Assembly (NCBI RefSeq): GCF_038051945.1
Contig: NZ_CP150302.1
Span: 7,316,001 to 7,380,000 of the forward strand
Reading direction: 5' to 3'
Source of the DNA: Paenibacillus sp. FSL H3-0469
GTDB taxonomy: Bacteria > Bacillota > Bacilli > Paenibacillales > Paenibacillaceae
DNA length: 64,000 bases
The position numbers and the translations under genes are program-made. This document shows, piece after piece, positions 50,484 to 59,403 of the stretch. The notes below the pieces were generated by a model, which searched no databases, was not told the origin of the DNA, and saw only the letters and a program-made list of their open reading frames with translations. Position 1 is the first letter of the stretch; each line of letters opens with the position of its first letter.

Positions 50484-51386
50484 ATGTCAGCAGAGCAAAA
50501 CAGAATTTTAATTTTCGGTGCAGGTGTCATCGGGAGTATTTATGCAATAAAGTTTATGGAAGCAGGATATGACGTTAGTCTGTTTGCACGTGCGGACAGG
50601 TTCAGACTTTTACAAGAAAAAGGCCTGCAATATAATGACAAAGGTACAGTCAGAACGGTTCCGGTGAAGGTCATGGATACGCTCGAAAATGACGATATAT
50701 ACGATTTTATTTTCGTTACCGTTCGTTATGACCGGGCCGAATCCGCATTGCTCGCGCTAAAAGATAATCAAAGCCAAAATATAGTTACGATGACCAATAG
50801 CCCGATTGGATTTTCTTCGTGGCAGGGGATTGTGGGGGATAGACTGTTACCGGCCTTTCCCGGCTTCGGCGGACAGATTAAAGATGGGGTCCTGTACGCC
50901 CGGTTCATGCCCAAGCTTCTAGTGGCTACCGCATTTGGAGAAATGAATGGCGCAGTGACGCAGCGCATCTTAAAGCTCGCACAAGTATTTCAAACCGCCA
51001 AGCTTCCCTACGCTATAAAAAAGGATATGCAGGCGTATCTAATCACTCATTCCGTATCAGACATTGCCTTGCTGGGCAGTTTGTATGGCGGCAAACCGGA
51101 GATTGCTCCTGTAACACCCGGAACCAGACAGACGGCACGCCAAATAACAGTTACTTTAAAAGCGTATCTAAAAGCAATCCGTGAGGCAGGTGTTGCTGTT
51201 GATCCGCCCGTTTTTAACATAGTCCCTAAGCTCCCAAGCTTCATCCTGGATGTTCTCTTCATTGCCTGGCTGCGCACCAAAATGGTTAAGGATATGCTGC
51301 TGCCGGATTATGCGAATGCTGCGAATCAGGAGGTTGTGCAGCTAGAGAAGGATCTGACAAAATTTCTATCTATGCAGAACGGCTGA
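50484..51386 (+). CDS. Ketopantoate reductase-like (ApbA/PanE) oxidoreductase
   Basis: 300 residues: N-terminal Rossmann fold ILIFGAGVIGSIYAIKFMEAG (GxGxxG) and a C-terminal helical domain. True PanE carries a conserved catalytic Lys and Asn in the middle; divergence in that part (LITHSVSDIALLGSLYGG) means the substrate may not be ketopantoate. ATG 50484 follows AGGAG at eight bases. Divergent from the TetR gene and likely controlled by it. Confidence 0.8.
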   Translation: MSAEQNRILIFGAGVIGSIYAIKFMEAGYDVSLFARADRFRLLQEKGLQYNDKGTVRTVPVKVMDTLENDDIYDFIFVTVRYDRAESALLALKDNQSQNIVTMTNSPIGFSSWQGIVGDRLLPAFPGFGGQIKDGVLYARFMPKLLVATAFGEMNGAVTQRILKLAQVFQTAKLPYAIKKDMQAYLITHSVSDIALLGSLYGGKPEIAPVTPGTRQTARQITVTLKAYLKAIREAGVAVDPPVFNIVPKLPSFILDVLFIAWLRTKMVKDMLLPDYANAANQEVVQLEKDLTKFLSMQNG

Positions 51387-51480
51387 TGAATCGTTTGTTC
51401 CGGTATTGTAACCCGTCTGTTTATTCTTCACTTCCAGCGGATGGTAAGGTTGAAGAACTGAAGCAGGCGGGAGGCTTACC

Positions 51481-52119
51481 ATGATAACAAGATTAGGGAA
51501 GATACTGAACATATCGATTTTGGCGGTCTGTCTGGCTGGATGCAGTCAGGCGGCAGAGCCCATACAGCCTACACATCCCGCAGGCGCACAGCACATCCCG
51601 GTCACTCCAACTCCAGAGGATGCAGTGCAAGAGGAAGCTCTTATTCCGCTCAACACCTCAGAACCTTTTATCGGGCGGATAGATCTGGATCAGGAGACAG
51701 CGAAGTTCATCTATGGAACCTGGAAGGTGGACAAGCTGCTGGGATTCGCGAATTCCTATAATGACGCGTCTGAATATCCTACAGGACAGGACATCATTGG
51801 GGATGAACTTGTGATTCATAAAGATTACTTCTCCTCGATGGGGCTAGAGGGCTATGAAGCGTACCAATACGAGTTCACCAATCCCCGCTATAGCATAACC
51901 CAGAGGCATTATAACGGGGATTCCTTTTACAGAGTGAACAAATTGAATCTGTCTATGATCGGGACCAGCGATGTAACGACCGACATAGAGGTAACTGAGC
52001 CTTCGCCGGGACTGGGTGTACCGCTAAGCTTCATCGATGTGAATCATAACAAGCTGATCCTGTGGATCGAAGCCGCAACGTTTGAGTTGATAAGAGTGGA
52101 CGAATCGGGTAATAAGTAG
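51481..52119 (+). CDS. Putative lipoprotein of unknown function
   Basis: 212 residues with a lipoprotein signal (ISILAVCLAGCSQ, lipobox LAGC, Cys about residue 21), a Pro/Thr-rich linker, and a compact C-terminal domain with FIYGTWKVDKLLGF and a beta-rich pattern. Ribosome binding site GGAGGC just before ATG 51481. The Gly-Thr-Trp start of the mature domain recalls lipocalin-like folds, but I cannot assign a family. Confidence 0.72.
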   Translation: MITRLGKILNISILAVCLAGCSQAAEPIQPTHPAGAQHIPVTPTPEDAVQEEALIPLNTSEPFIGRIDLDQETAKFIYGTWKVDKLLGFANSYNDASEYPTGQDIIGDELVIHKDYFSSMGLEGYEAYQYEFTNPRYSITQRHYNGDSFYRVNKLNLSMIGTSDVTTDIEVTEPSPGLGVPLSFIDVNHNKLILWIEAATFELIRVDESGNK

Positions 52120-52158
52120 TCTAAGTACTGGAGTCTATAATGACAGGAGTGAGCGCAT

Positions 52159-52575
52159 ATGAGCTGGGATGTACTTATTATGAAAACGAAATACGATTTT
52201 GAAGCGCCGGAGGAAGAACAGCCGCCAGTGCCACCGCTGGGACAACGTGATGAAATCATTGAGAAGCTGACCCGCCGCCTACCGAACCTGGATTACCGGG
52301 ATAAGGCTTGGGGCGTCCTTGAGGGCGAGGGGTTTTCGATTGAGTTCAACACAGGTGACGAGGAGCTCGTGGATTCAATTATGCTGCATGTCCGGGGCGG
52401 GGGAGCGGTGATGGATACCCTCCGCTTGATCTGCGAGACACTGGAGGCTTATGCCCTGGACACATCGGATACCGGCTATATTGACTTTGAGCAGCCTGAA
52501 GCAGCGGAGCAATCCTGGGAGCAATTTCAGAAGTATCGTGACAAGGTGATTAACAACCATAACGGAAGGGTTTGA
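52159..52575 (+). CDS. Conserved hypothetical protein, 138 aa
   Basis: Not recognised. Acidic soluble protein opening MSWDVLIMKTKYDFEAPEEE; a central beta-hairpin-like part (GVLEGEGFSIEFNTGDEELV; DSIMLHVRGGG) and a C-terminal helix. ATG 52159 after AGGAGTG. 39 bp after the lipoprotein gene and followed by a terminator, so probably a two-gene unit. Confidence 0.65.
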   Translation: MSWDVLIMKTKYDFEAPEEEQPPVPPLGQRDEIIEKLTRRLPNLDYRDKAWGVLEGEGFSIEFNTGDEELVDSIMLHVRGGGAVMDTLRLICETLEAYALDTSDTGYIDFEQPEAAEQSWEQFQKYRDKVINNHNGRV

Positions 52576-52582
52576 AGTGAAC

Positions 52583-52620
52583 AGAGGCGCAGGATGGATC
52601 ACATCTGCTGCCTCTTTTTT
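52583..52620 (+). terminator. Rho-independent terminator
   Basis: AGAGGCGCAG pairs with CTGCTGCCTCT (imperfect, small bulge), followed by T6. Confidence 0.8.
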
Positions 52621-52658
52621 GTGTTTTGAAGTGTTTGGAAATAACGTGCAGAATGGTA

Positions 52659-52744
52659 TTGACGCCTGAAGAAGTAGCATGTTAATATTTTCACGTGACA
52701 AACTAACATGTCAGTATACCTAAATAGCATGTTAGCATGTTAAC
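52659..52744 (+). promoter_or_regulatory. Promoter with repeated GntR-type operator sequence
   Basis: TTGACG (52659-52664), 17-bp spacer, TTAATA (52682-52687). TAGCATGTTA occurs at 52675-52684 (across the -10) and 52725-52734, overlapped by GCATGTTAAC (52735-52744); TAACATGTCA at 52704-52713 is an inverted copy. Probably bound by the GntR regulator at 57014. Confidence 0.65.
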
Positions 52745-52773
52745 TCATTTATCCTACTTCAGGAGGTTTTTTT

Positions 52774-54120
52774 GTGGATGTGGCTAATGTTGTAATCGGT
52801 TTCATTATGGTCTTATCTTTTTTTGGATTGGTGTGGTATTGCGTCAAGGGGTATAACCTCATGGTTGGCTTCTTCGTCATGTCGGTGCTGTGGACCTCGA
52901 TTGCCCTGATCGGAAATAGCATTCATCCTACCTCCGTGATGGAGGGCAAAACCTTCATTGACGTCCTGACCAACGTGTTCCAGACGGGGCCTGAGAATTA
53001 CGGGAAGGCGATACTGGTTAATATTTTCTTCGGCGCCTTCTTCGGCAGAGTCCTGATCGACACCGGGATTGCCGCTACACTGATCCGTAAGGTCGTAGAG
53101 CTTGGAGGAGACAAACCAAGAATTACCATGTCCCTGCTGTGTATCGTTACCGCTGTAATCTTCACCTCCATGACCGGTATCGGTCCGGTCATCTCCATTG
53201 CTGTCATCGTGCTGCCGATCATGCTGTCACTCGGGATTCCTTCACCGATTGCCTTGTTCTCCTTCATGGGCTCGATCATGGCGGGGATCTTCGGGAACAT
53301 CGTGAACTTTAAGCAATATCAGGCGATATTTGCAACAGCCAACGAAAGCTATGCCAGCTACGACTATAATACATATTTCAAATTCGGCATGATTGCGATG
53401 GCAGTATCTCTGATCGTAGTGCTGGTGGTCTCTAATGTGATGATGAACCGGAAGCTCTCCCGGGCCTGGGCGGCCACACCGGATAGCGGAGCTACTGTTG
53501 ATGCACCTGCCATCTCCTGGATCTCGATCATTCTGCCGGTAGTGGGTGTGGTAGTGCTCAAGGTGCCGATTATTTTCGGCTTTATCTTCGCAGCCCTGTT
53601 CGCCCTGCTGACCTGCGGCAAGCTGAAGGGTGGTTTTGCAAGCGTTTGCAGAATGCTGTCGAAGCAGTTCGCAGACGGAGCGATCGATGTGGCGCCGATG
53701 ATCGGGTTCTTGCTCACGCTGTCGATGTTCAACAATGCGGCCACCTATGCTTCCCCTTATTTCAAAACCCTGCTTGACGGCGCAATGCCCCAGACCGCGC
53801 TGCTCTTGTGTATTGTATTCGCCATCCTGACACCGCTCGGCTTCTTCCGCGGCCCGATGAACCTCGTCGGTTCGGGTTCGGCCATCCTGGCCGTCGTGGT
53901 GGCAACCGCTGCCTGGCCGGTCCAATTCCTCTATCCGCTGTTCGCCATTACTACCGTTGCACCGCAGCATTTGGACGTTACACAGTCCTGGGTGGCCTGG
54001 GGCTTCGGCTATACGAAGGTTCCGGCCAAGGAATACATGAAGATGTCGATTCCTACCGGCTGGATCATCGGGATTATCCTCTGCGCGATCGTATTCTTCA
54101 TGTACGGAAATTTGGTGTAG
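52774..54120 (+). CDS. Membrane transporter of the ion-transporter superfamily (CitM/GntP-like)
   Basis: 448 residues, about 11-12 hydrophobic helices. The segment VIFTSMTGIGPVISIAVIVLPIML, written as two halves around TGIGP, resembles the re-entrant loops of citrate/gluconate-type carriers, as does the second half (FAILTPLGFFRGPMNLVGSG). GTG start at 52774 close behind AGGAGG. First gene of a cluster with a HyuA-type protein, so it probably imports the organic acid or cyclic amide processed there. Family placement is approximate. Confidence 0.7.
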   Translation: MDVANVVIGFIMVLSFFGLVWYCVKGYNLMVGFFVMSVLWTSIALIGNSIHPTSVMEGKTFIDVLTNVFQTGPENYGKAILVNIFFGAFFGRVLIDTGIAATLIRKVVELGGDKPRITMSLLCIVTAVIFTSMTGIGPVISIAVIVLPIMLSLGIPSPIALFSFMGSIMAGIFGNIVNFKQYQAIFATANESYASYDYNTYFKFGMIAMAVSLIVVLVVSNVMMNRKLSRAWAATPDSGATVDAPAISWISIILPVVGVVVLKVPIIFGFIFAALFALLTCGKLKGGFASVCRMLSKQFADGAIDVAPMIGFLLTLSMFNNAATYASPYFKTLLDGAMPQTALLLCIVFAILTPLGFFRGPMNLVGSGSAILAVVVATAAWPVQFLYPLFAITTVAPQHLDVTQSWVAWGFGYTKVPAKEYMKMSIPTGWIIGIILCAIVFFMYGNLV

Positions 54121-54153
54121 TCTACTATTAAGGAAGAGAAACGGAGAAATCAT

Positions 54154-56286
54154 ATGAGTACAATGGTTAGAATGGGAATCGATGTGGGGGGAACCCATAC
54201 CAAGGCAGTGGCGATTGACAATGCGACCCATGAGATTATCGGGAAATCATCGGTCAAGACGACGCATGATCATGCCACAGGCGTAGCCGCAGGTGTGGTG
54301 AAATGCTTCATGAATTGCCTGGAGGAGAACAATATCCGTCCTGAGGATGTGGTGTTCGTGGCCCACAGTACCACGCAGGCTACGAATGCGCTGATCGAGG
54401 GCGATATTGCCCAGGTGGGCATCATCGGCCTGGCGAAGGGCGGTCTGGAAGGCTGGCTCGCCAAGCGGCAGACCCGGCTTCAGAATATCGATCTGGGCAA
54501 CGGCAAGGAGATCAAGATCTACAATAGCTTCCTGAATGTTAAAAAAATGTCCGAAGCCTCCGTGCTTTCGGTCATCGATGATTTGAAGCAGCAGGGGGCA
54601 CAGGTGATTGTGCCTTCGATGGCTTTTGGCGTAGATAACGGGCGGCCCGAGGAACTGGTCTATATCGAAGCGGAGAAAAAAGGCATGCCGACCACCATGG
54701 CCTCCGACATCACAAAATTATACGGGCTGACCCGGAGAACCCGGACGGCTGCGATTAATGCAAGTATTCTGCCGAAGATGCTGGATACCGCCAATTCCAC
54801 AGAGAAGTCGGTGCGGGAGGCCGGGGTTCATGTTCCCCTGATGATTATGAGAGGCGACGGCGGCGTTATGGAGATCAGTGAGATGAAGAAGCGGCCTGTG
54901 CTGACGATGCTGTCGGGCCCGGCGGCCTCAGTCATGGGCTCATTGATGTATCTTAGAGCGTCTAACGGGGTGTATTTCGAGGTCGGCGGTACGACAACCA
55001 ATATCGGTGTGATCAAAAACGGCCGTCCGGCCATCGACTATTCCATCGTCGGCGGTCATCCGACCTATGTCAATTCCCTGGATGTACGGGTGCTCGGCGT
55101 AGCCGGCGGGTCCATGATCCGGGCGAACAAGAGCGGAGTGGTCGATGTCGGACCCAGATCGGCGCATATCGGCGGACTGGATTATTCCGTATTCACCGAT
55201 CCGGATAAGATCAAGGGAGCTCAGGTCGAATTCTTTTCTCCAAAGCCGGGTGATCCTGCTGATTATGTGGCGGTCCGGCTGGAAAACGGGGAACGGGTGA
55301 CGATCACGAACTCCTGTGCGGCGAATGTGCTGGGACTGGTGAAGCCGGAGCATTTCTCCTACGGGAATGTGGAAGCGGCCAGAAGAGCGATGCAGGCATT
55401 GGCGGATTACTGCGGAATGACGGTAGAGGATATTGCCAAGCAGATCATGGAGAAGGCGTATGCGAAGATCGAGCCGATCATCCTGGCGCTGGCCGAGAAA
55501 TACAAGCTGGAGAAGGATCAGATCTCCCTGGTAGGTGTTGGCGGCGGAGCGGCTTCGCTGATTGTCTATTTTTCCGAGAAAATGGGCCTGAAGTACAGCA
55601 TCCCCGAGAATGCAGAGGTTATCTCTTCGATAGGGGTTGCTCTGTCGATGGTCCGGGACGTTGTAGAGCGGATTATTCCGTCTCCGTCGAAGGAAGTGAT
55701 TGCTGCCCTCAAGATGGAAGCCATGAACAAGGCCATCCAGAGCGGGGCTACACCGGAGAGCATCGAGATTCATATCGATATTGATCCGCAGACCTCCAAG
55801 GTGACAGCTATCGCGACCGGTTCTACTGAAGTGAAGACGACCGAGCTGTTGAAGGAATGTGATGAGGAAGAGCTGCGGGAGCTGGCTGCCCAGGATATGC
55901 GTATCCCGCTTGAACGGACCAAGCTGCTGGAGAAGACCCGGTATGTCAGTATTTTCGGCGAAAGGATGGATAAAGCCGGTGAAGCCGGTCCGGTCCGCAT
56001 CCTGGACACCAAGGGCTTCATCAAAGTGCAGAGGGGCCGGGCAATGGCGCTTAAGACCACTGCGGGTGATTACCTGAGCGCGGTTAAGCAGCTGTGGGAG
56101 GCAATGGCTGTGTATCAGACGGAGCTGATTGCAAGACCTGACTTTTACCTGTGCATCGGTGCCCGTGTCATGGACTTTACCGCATCGGACTTCGAACAAC
56201 TGGAGCTGCTGATGGATATTGAGGTATCCACCTTCGAGCCGGACACGGAGATCGTTGTCGTGGCGGCTAATATCAAGCAGAGCTAA
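54154..56286 (+). CDS. HyuA-type hydantoinase/oxoprolinase subunit
   Basis: ATP-dependent cyclic-amide hydrolase or ketone carboxylase subunit of the ASKHA fold, 710 residues: phosphate-1 MGIDVGGTHTKAVAID, HSTTQATNALIEGD, second phosphate loop YFEVGGTTTNIGVI, and the C-terminal VGVGGGAASLIVYFSEKMG. HyuA normally works with a HyuB partner, absent here. The C-terminal ~170 residues extend beyond the core. 33 bp after the transporter gene. The exact reaction (hydantoin, oxoproline or related) is undetermined. Confidence 0.85.
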   Translation: MSTMVRMGIDVGGTHTKAVAIDNATHEIIGKSSVKTTHDHATGVAAGVVKCFMNCLEENNIRPEDVVFVAHSTTQATNALIEGDIAQVGIIGLAKGGLEGWLAKRQTRLQNIDLGNGKEIKIYNSFLNVKKMSEASVLSVIDDLKQQGAQVIVPSMAFGVDNGRPEELVYIEAEKKGMPTTMASDITKLYGLTRRTRTAAINASILPKMLDTANSTEKSVREAGVHVPLMIMRGDGGVMEISEMKKRPVLTMLSGPAASVMGSLMYLRASNGVYFEVGGTTTNIGVIKNGRPAIDYSIVGGHPTYVNSLDVRVLGVAGGSMIRANKSGVVDVGPRSAHIGGLDYSVFTDPDKIKGAQVEFFSPKPGDPADYVAVRLENGERVTITNSCAANVLGLVKPEHFSYGNVEAARRAMQALADYCGMTVEDIAKQIMEKAYAKIEPIILALAEKYKLEKDQISLVGVGGGAASLIVYFSEKMGLKYSIPENAEVISSIGVALSMVRDVVERIIPSPSKEVIAALKMEAMNKAIQSGATPESIEIHIDIDPQTSKVTAIATGSTEVKTTELLKECDEEELRELAAQDMRIPLERTKLLEKTRYVSIFGERMDKAGEAGPVRILDTKGFIKVQRGRAMALKTTAGDYLSAVKQLWEAMAVYQTELIARPDFYLCIGARVMDFTASDFEQLELLMDIEVSTFEPDTEIVVVAANIKQS

Positions 56287-56321
56287 GAACCGCGCGGAAG
56301 AACGTGTAGACAGGGGGACGT

Positions 56322-57005
56322 ATGCAAGTGCAGACGAAGCTGGGAGAGCTGCTGTATCCATTGCTGGAGGTTGACCATGAGGCTTGGGGAATGTATGCCT
56401 TCTCGAGAGACATTCTGAACCGGCGGATTTCGCCGGAGACGAAGCGGGAAATGCTGAAGCAGGCCAGAGCCTGCGGCATAGAATATGCACAGCGGATGAT
56501 GCTTGAATATGGGACCCGTGATGTCAGGGTGCTTGCTGAACGTATGAACCTGAAGCTGGAATTCAAGGATGCGCTCATGACCGGCAAGCGTGTGCTATTC
56601 GCCTCCTATACCCCGCCGGACCGGATCGAAATCATGGAAGAACCCTTGCGCAGAGCGGCGGAGCAGGTGCGGGAGGCGGGTCCTGGTCTGGTTGAACTTT
56701 TTCCGCAAGCTGGTATAATGAATACTATCCTTGGCCACGAAATTTATCATTTTGTAGAAGATCGGTTTGCACAGGAAATATACACCCGGACCGAGCGCGT
56801 TCTGCTATGGAAGCTGCTGGGCCTGAAGAATTATTCTACAATACGCACCTTAAGTGAAGTTGGAGCCATGGCTTTTACACAGGAGCTGAACAGACTGCGG
56901 TACCCGCCGTTTATTCTGGATGTCCTGTTGTATTACAGCTACGACTCAGCCAGTGCGGAGACAATAACCCGTGATGTACTAGGAGTGAGTTCAGGGAAGG
57001 TGTAG
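56322..57005 (+). CDS. HExxH metalloprotease-like protein (ImmA/IrrE-like)
   Basis: 227 residues, not confidently assigned. Zinc motif LGHEIYHFVEDRF gives H139-E140-x-x-H143, and S-E179-VGAMAF downstream could supply a third ligand, the arrangement of ImmA/IrrE (DUF955) gluzincins; the AERMNLKLEFKD segment before it also fits that family. Cytoplasmic. Encoded between HyuA and a GntR regulator, with 8 bp before the latter, so it might process a protein or be a non-proteolytic member of this pathway. Confidence 0.55.
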   Translation: MQVQTKLGELLYPLLEVDHEAWGMYAFSRDILNRRISPETKREMLKQARACGIEYAQRMMLEYGTRDVRVLAERMNLKLEFKDALMTGKRVLFASYTPPDRIEIMEEPLRRAAEQVREAGPGLVELFPQAGIMNTILGHEIYHFVEDRFAQEIYTRTERVLLWKLLGLKNYSTIRTLSEVGAMAFTQELNRLRYPPFILDVLLYYSYDSASAETITRDVLGVSSGKV

Positions 57006-57013
57006 GGAAGCCG

Positions 57014-57682
57014 TTGAAGATTATGAATAACAGTAATTCACTGAATGATGTAACTTACAATAGAATAAAAGAAGACATCATGAATATGACGCTCGAGCCG
57101 GGAATGGATGTCAGTGTGCAGAAGCTGTCTGAACGCTATGGCGTCAGCCGGACGCCGGTACGGGAAGCAGTGGTCCGCCTTCAACAGTCAGGACTGGTGG
57201 AAATATATCCTCAGCGCAAAACTGTAGTCTCTAAGATTGATCTGCAACGGGTCCGTGAGGAGTGGTTCATCCGCACCTCGCTTGAATCTGCGGTGATCGA
57301 TGAGTTCATCCGCAAGTGCAGCGAGCTGGTAGCCGATACGATGCAGGAACTGATTAATAAGCAGAAGAAGTACATGGACAAGAAGTATTTCAGAGAATTC
57401 TATATTAAGGACAACCGGTTCCATCAGCTGATCTTTCAGACGGCCGGGGAGGAGTTATCCTGGTTCACCATCGAAGAGGTAGCATCCCATTACAATCGTA
57501 TCCGTCTGCTCTACGGGAAGATGGAGGGGGTGCAGCCGTCCGATATCGATAAGCATGTGAAGATGGTGGCGGCGACCCGCAAGCGGGATGTGGAAGGGAT
57601 GCGCAAGGTCGTGATGGAGCATTCCAATACACTGCTGGACCGGGTCCAGAGCATGTCGAAGCAGTACCCGCAATTCTTCTGA
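57014..57682 (+). CDS. GntR-family regulator (FCD/FadR subfamily)
   Basis: 222 residues: winged helix at 10-75 (VTYNRIKEDIMNMTLEPG, LSERYGVSRTPVREAVVRLQ) and a helical FCD ligand domain with Asp/His metal-ligand candidates (DNRFHQLIF). Start TTG 57014 or ATG 57023; AGGGAAG precedes both. Last gene of the transporter-HyuA cluster, so it likely binds the repeated TAGCATGTTA sites at 52675-52744 in response to the pathway substrate. Confidence 0.88.
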   Translation: MKIMNNSNSLNDVTYNRIKEDIMNMTLEPGMDVSVQKLSERYGVSRTPVREAVVRLQQSGLVEIYPQRKTVVSKIDLQRVREEWFIRTSLESAVIDEFIRKCSELVADTMQELINKQKKYMDKKYFREFYIKDNRFHQLIFQTAGEELSWFTIEEVASHYNRIRLLYGKMEGVQPSDIDKHVKMVAATRKRDVEGMRKVVMEHSNTLLDRVQSMSKQYPQFF

Positions 57683-57703
57683 TCATACACGCTGTAAAGA
57701 TTC

Positions 57704-57761
57704 AAGGCGTATACCGAAAGCCTCTCTCTATGGAGGAGGACTTCCGGTATACGCCTTTTGT
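57704..57761. terminator. Bidirectional terminator
   Basis: AAGGCGTATACCG (57704-57716) and CGGTATACGCCTT (57745-57757) form a 13-bp stem with an inner CCTC/GAGG helix; TTTTGTT follows. Serves the GntR gene and the convergent DUF2812 gene. Confidence 0.85.
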
Positions 57762-57786
57762 TGTGATATAAGAAATGATATCACTC

Positions 57787-58935
57787 CTATTGCTGCTTGA
57801 GCCGCCGGTAATATAGCCACGTTCTGCCCGCGAACGAACCGAAGAGCAGAATGGACAGGAACATAATTGAAGTGTTCCACGCCTGGGATGCGGTGATCCC
57901 GTCCCGCAGCATGCTATCAATGAAGGCCGACAGATTAAGGCTGTAGAGCAGGATCATGGGCAGGAACAGCAGGGTATAGCTGATGGCGATTTTACGTGCC
58001 TGCTTCAGGCGGTGGACCGGATCACTATAGATTTCCTGCTGCTCCGCAGCGTTCTGCTCCTCCCGGCTCCAGAGGGTCCATTTCTGCAGAGAGAAGGGAG
58101 AGCTGTAGAGCCTCGTCCAACCAGCCTCCTGGTGCAGCTCGAAATACCCTTCATCGGCAATGACCTGATAGTCGGCGTGATAGGTCATGCGGCGCGGACG
58201 GCCCTTGCTGAAATGGAACAGCGTTCCTCCGAAGCCTACTTTATAGAGATTCCATCCGTGCTTCTCTTTGTCCTCCAGCCATTGCTCCAGCCGGTCAGGG
58301 GCGTACATCCAGCCGGGCTTCATCCGCGCCATCGTAGTGCCGGCAGGCTTCTGCGGTCCGGGAGGCTTCTTCAGGTCCTGATGGTTTAGCAGAAATACCT
58401 TACTGGCAGCCCGGAGCTTCACTATAGAGTAAATTGCAAGAACAAGCAGGGCCAGGGCTCCCGCTGCTGCGGCCCAGGTAACGGCCCACAGCGGACTTGG
58501 CTGAATGCGGACTGGAGTATCCTGATTGAAGGTGAGCCCTAGTACAAGCAGTGGAATAAGGGCAATGAGCAGCAAATACACCAGGATTCCCATGAAAAGA
58601 TAGGAGATGATACGGTTTCGCCTCAGGACATCCTTACGTGAAGGATAGGCGCTAATCTGTGACAGCAGCCGGTCATTCTCGTACAGACTCCATTTTCCAC
58701 GCTGCAGCCGCTTGCTCCATCCCTCTGCGGCAAGATAAGGAGACATGGATGAATGCTTGGCCGAATGATAAGCCAGCTGATAAGTTAGCCGGATAGGCTC
58801 AGCCTGCCGGAAGGTAAAGCGCCGCAGCAGTAAGCTCCATTCTTCCACACGCCATCCCTTGCCGGCCATATCGGCCAACCAGGCTTCTGTCCCCGGCAGA
58901 TCATAGCTCCAAAAGGGCCGAAATACAGTTCTCAT
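57787..58935 (-). CDS. DUF2812 membrane protein
   Basis: 382 residues. Two copies of the DUF2812-like soluble module (for example FRPFWSYDLPGTEAWLADMAGKGW at the N-terminus, and APDRLEQWLEDKEKHGWNLY in the middle) alternate with pairs of transmembrane helices. Start ATG 58935 after GAGGAGGAATTTCA. Overlaps the PadR gene by 4 bp; PadR plus DUF2812 pairs are common in Firmicutes and the regulator probably controls the pair. Function unknown. Confidence 0.85.
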   Translation of the reverse strand: MRTVFRPFWSYDLPGTEAWLADMAGKGWRVEEWSLLLRRFTFRQAEPIRLTYQLAYHSAKHSSMSPYLAAEGWSKRLQRGKWSLYENDRLLSQISAYPSRKDVLRRNRIISYLFMGILVYLLLIALIPLLVLGLTFNQDTPVRIQPSPLWAVTWAAAAGALALLVLAIYSIVKLRAASKVFLLNHQDLKKPPGPQKPAGTTMARMKPGWMYAPDRLEQWLEDKEKHGWNLYKVGFGGTLFHFSKGRPRRMTYHADYQVIADEGYFELHQEAGWTRLYSSPFSLQKWTLWSREEQNAAEQQEIYSDPVHRLKQARKIAISYTLLFLPMILLYSLNLSAFIDSMLRDGITASQAWNTSIMFLSILLFGSFAGRTWLYYRRLKQQ

Positions 58936-59303
58936 TGAAATTCCTCCTCACTGGTGACGGCGTTGCGGTGAAGTTCCTTTAACCTGCCGATTTCAGCGCG
59001 CATGACTTCCTTCCCCAGCTCAGACACCTCGTACACCGTCTTTCTCTCTTCATCGGCAAATACGGTAATCAGTCCATCCTTGTTCATTTTGGTCAAGGTT
59101 CCATATACCGTACCGGAGCCCAGCCGGAGCCGTCCTTCCGACAATTCCTCCACATGCTTAATAATTCCATATCCATGGCGCGGCTTGGTTAAGGACAATA
59201 GAATATAGAAGGCCGTCTCTGTCATGGGTACGTACTTTTTTAGAACCTTTTGCGCTGCGGACACCGCGTTCACCTGCTTCGTCAATTCGTTGTGCCAAGT
59301 CAT
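58932..59303 (-). CDS. PadR-family transcriptional regulator
   Basis: 123 residues with the PadR winged helix (TETAFYILLSLTKPRHGYGI, LGSGTVYGTLTKMNKDGLI) and a short C-terminal dimer helix. The start is uncertain: ATG 59303 has no clear ribosome binding site, and ATG 59225 (97 residues, the usual PadR length) has none either. Tandem 16-bp repeats immediately upstream are candidate operators, suggesting autoregulation. Confidence 0.85.
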   Translation of the reverse strand: MTWHNELTKQVNAVSAAQKVLKKYVPMTETAFYILLSLTKPRHGYGIIKHVEELSEGRLRLGSGTVYGTLTKMNKDGLITVFADEERKTVYEVSELGKEVMRAEIGRLKELHRNAVTSEEEFQ

Positions 59304-59316
59304 GGCTAAGAAAATA

Positions 59317-59348
59317 TGTCATGCTGTGACTATGTCATAGAGTGACTA
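59317..59348 (-). promoter_or_regulatory. Tandem 16-bp repeats, candidate PadR operator
   Basis: TGTCATGCTGTGACTA (59317-59332) is followed without gap by TGTCATAGAGTGACTA (59333-59348), and by a partial TATCACGATGCGACA. They lie directly upstream of the padR start. Confidence 0.6.
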
Positions 59349-59403
59349 TATCACGATGCGACATATAATTCAACTCTAGGGAGATGATCAGAGGTAAGCA
59401 GGA

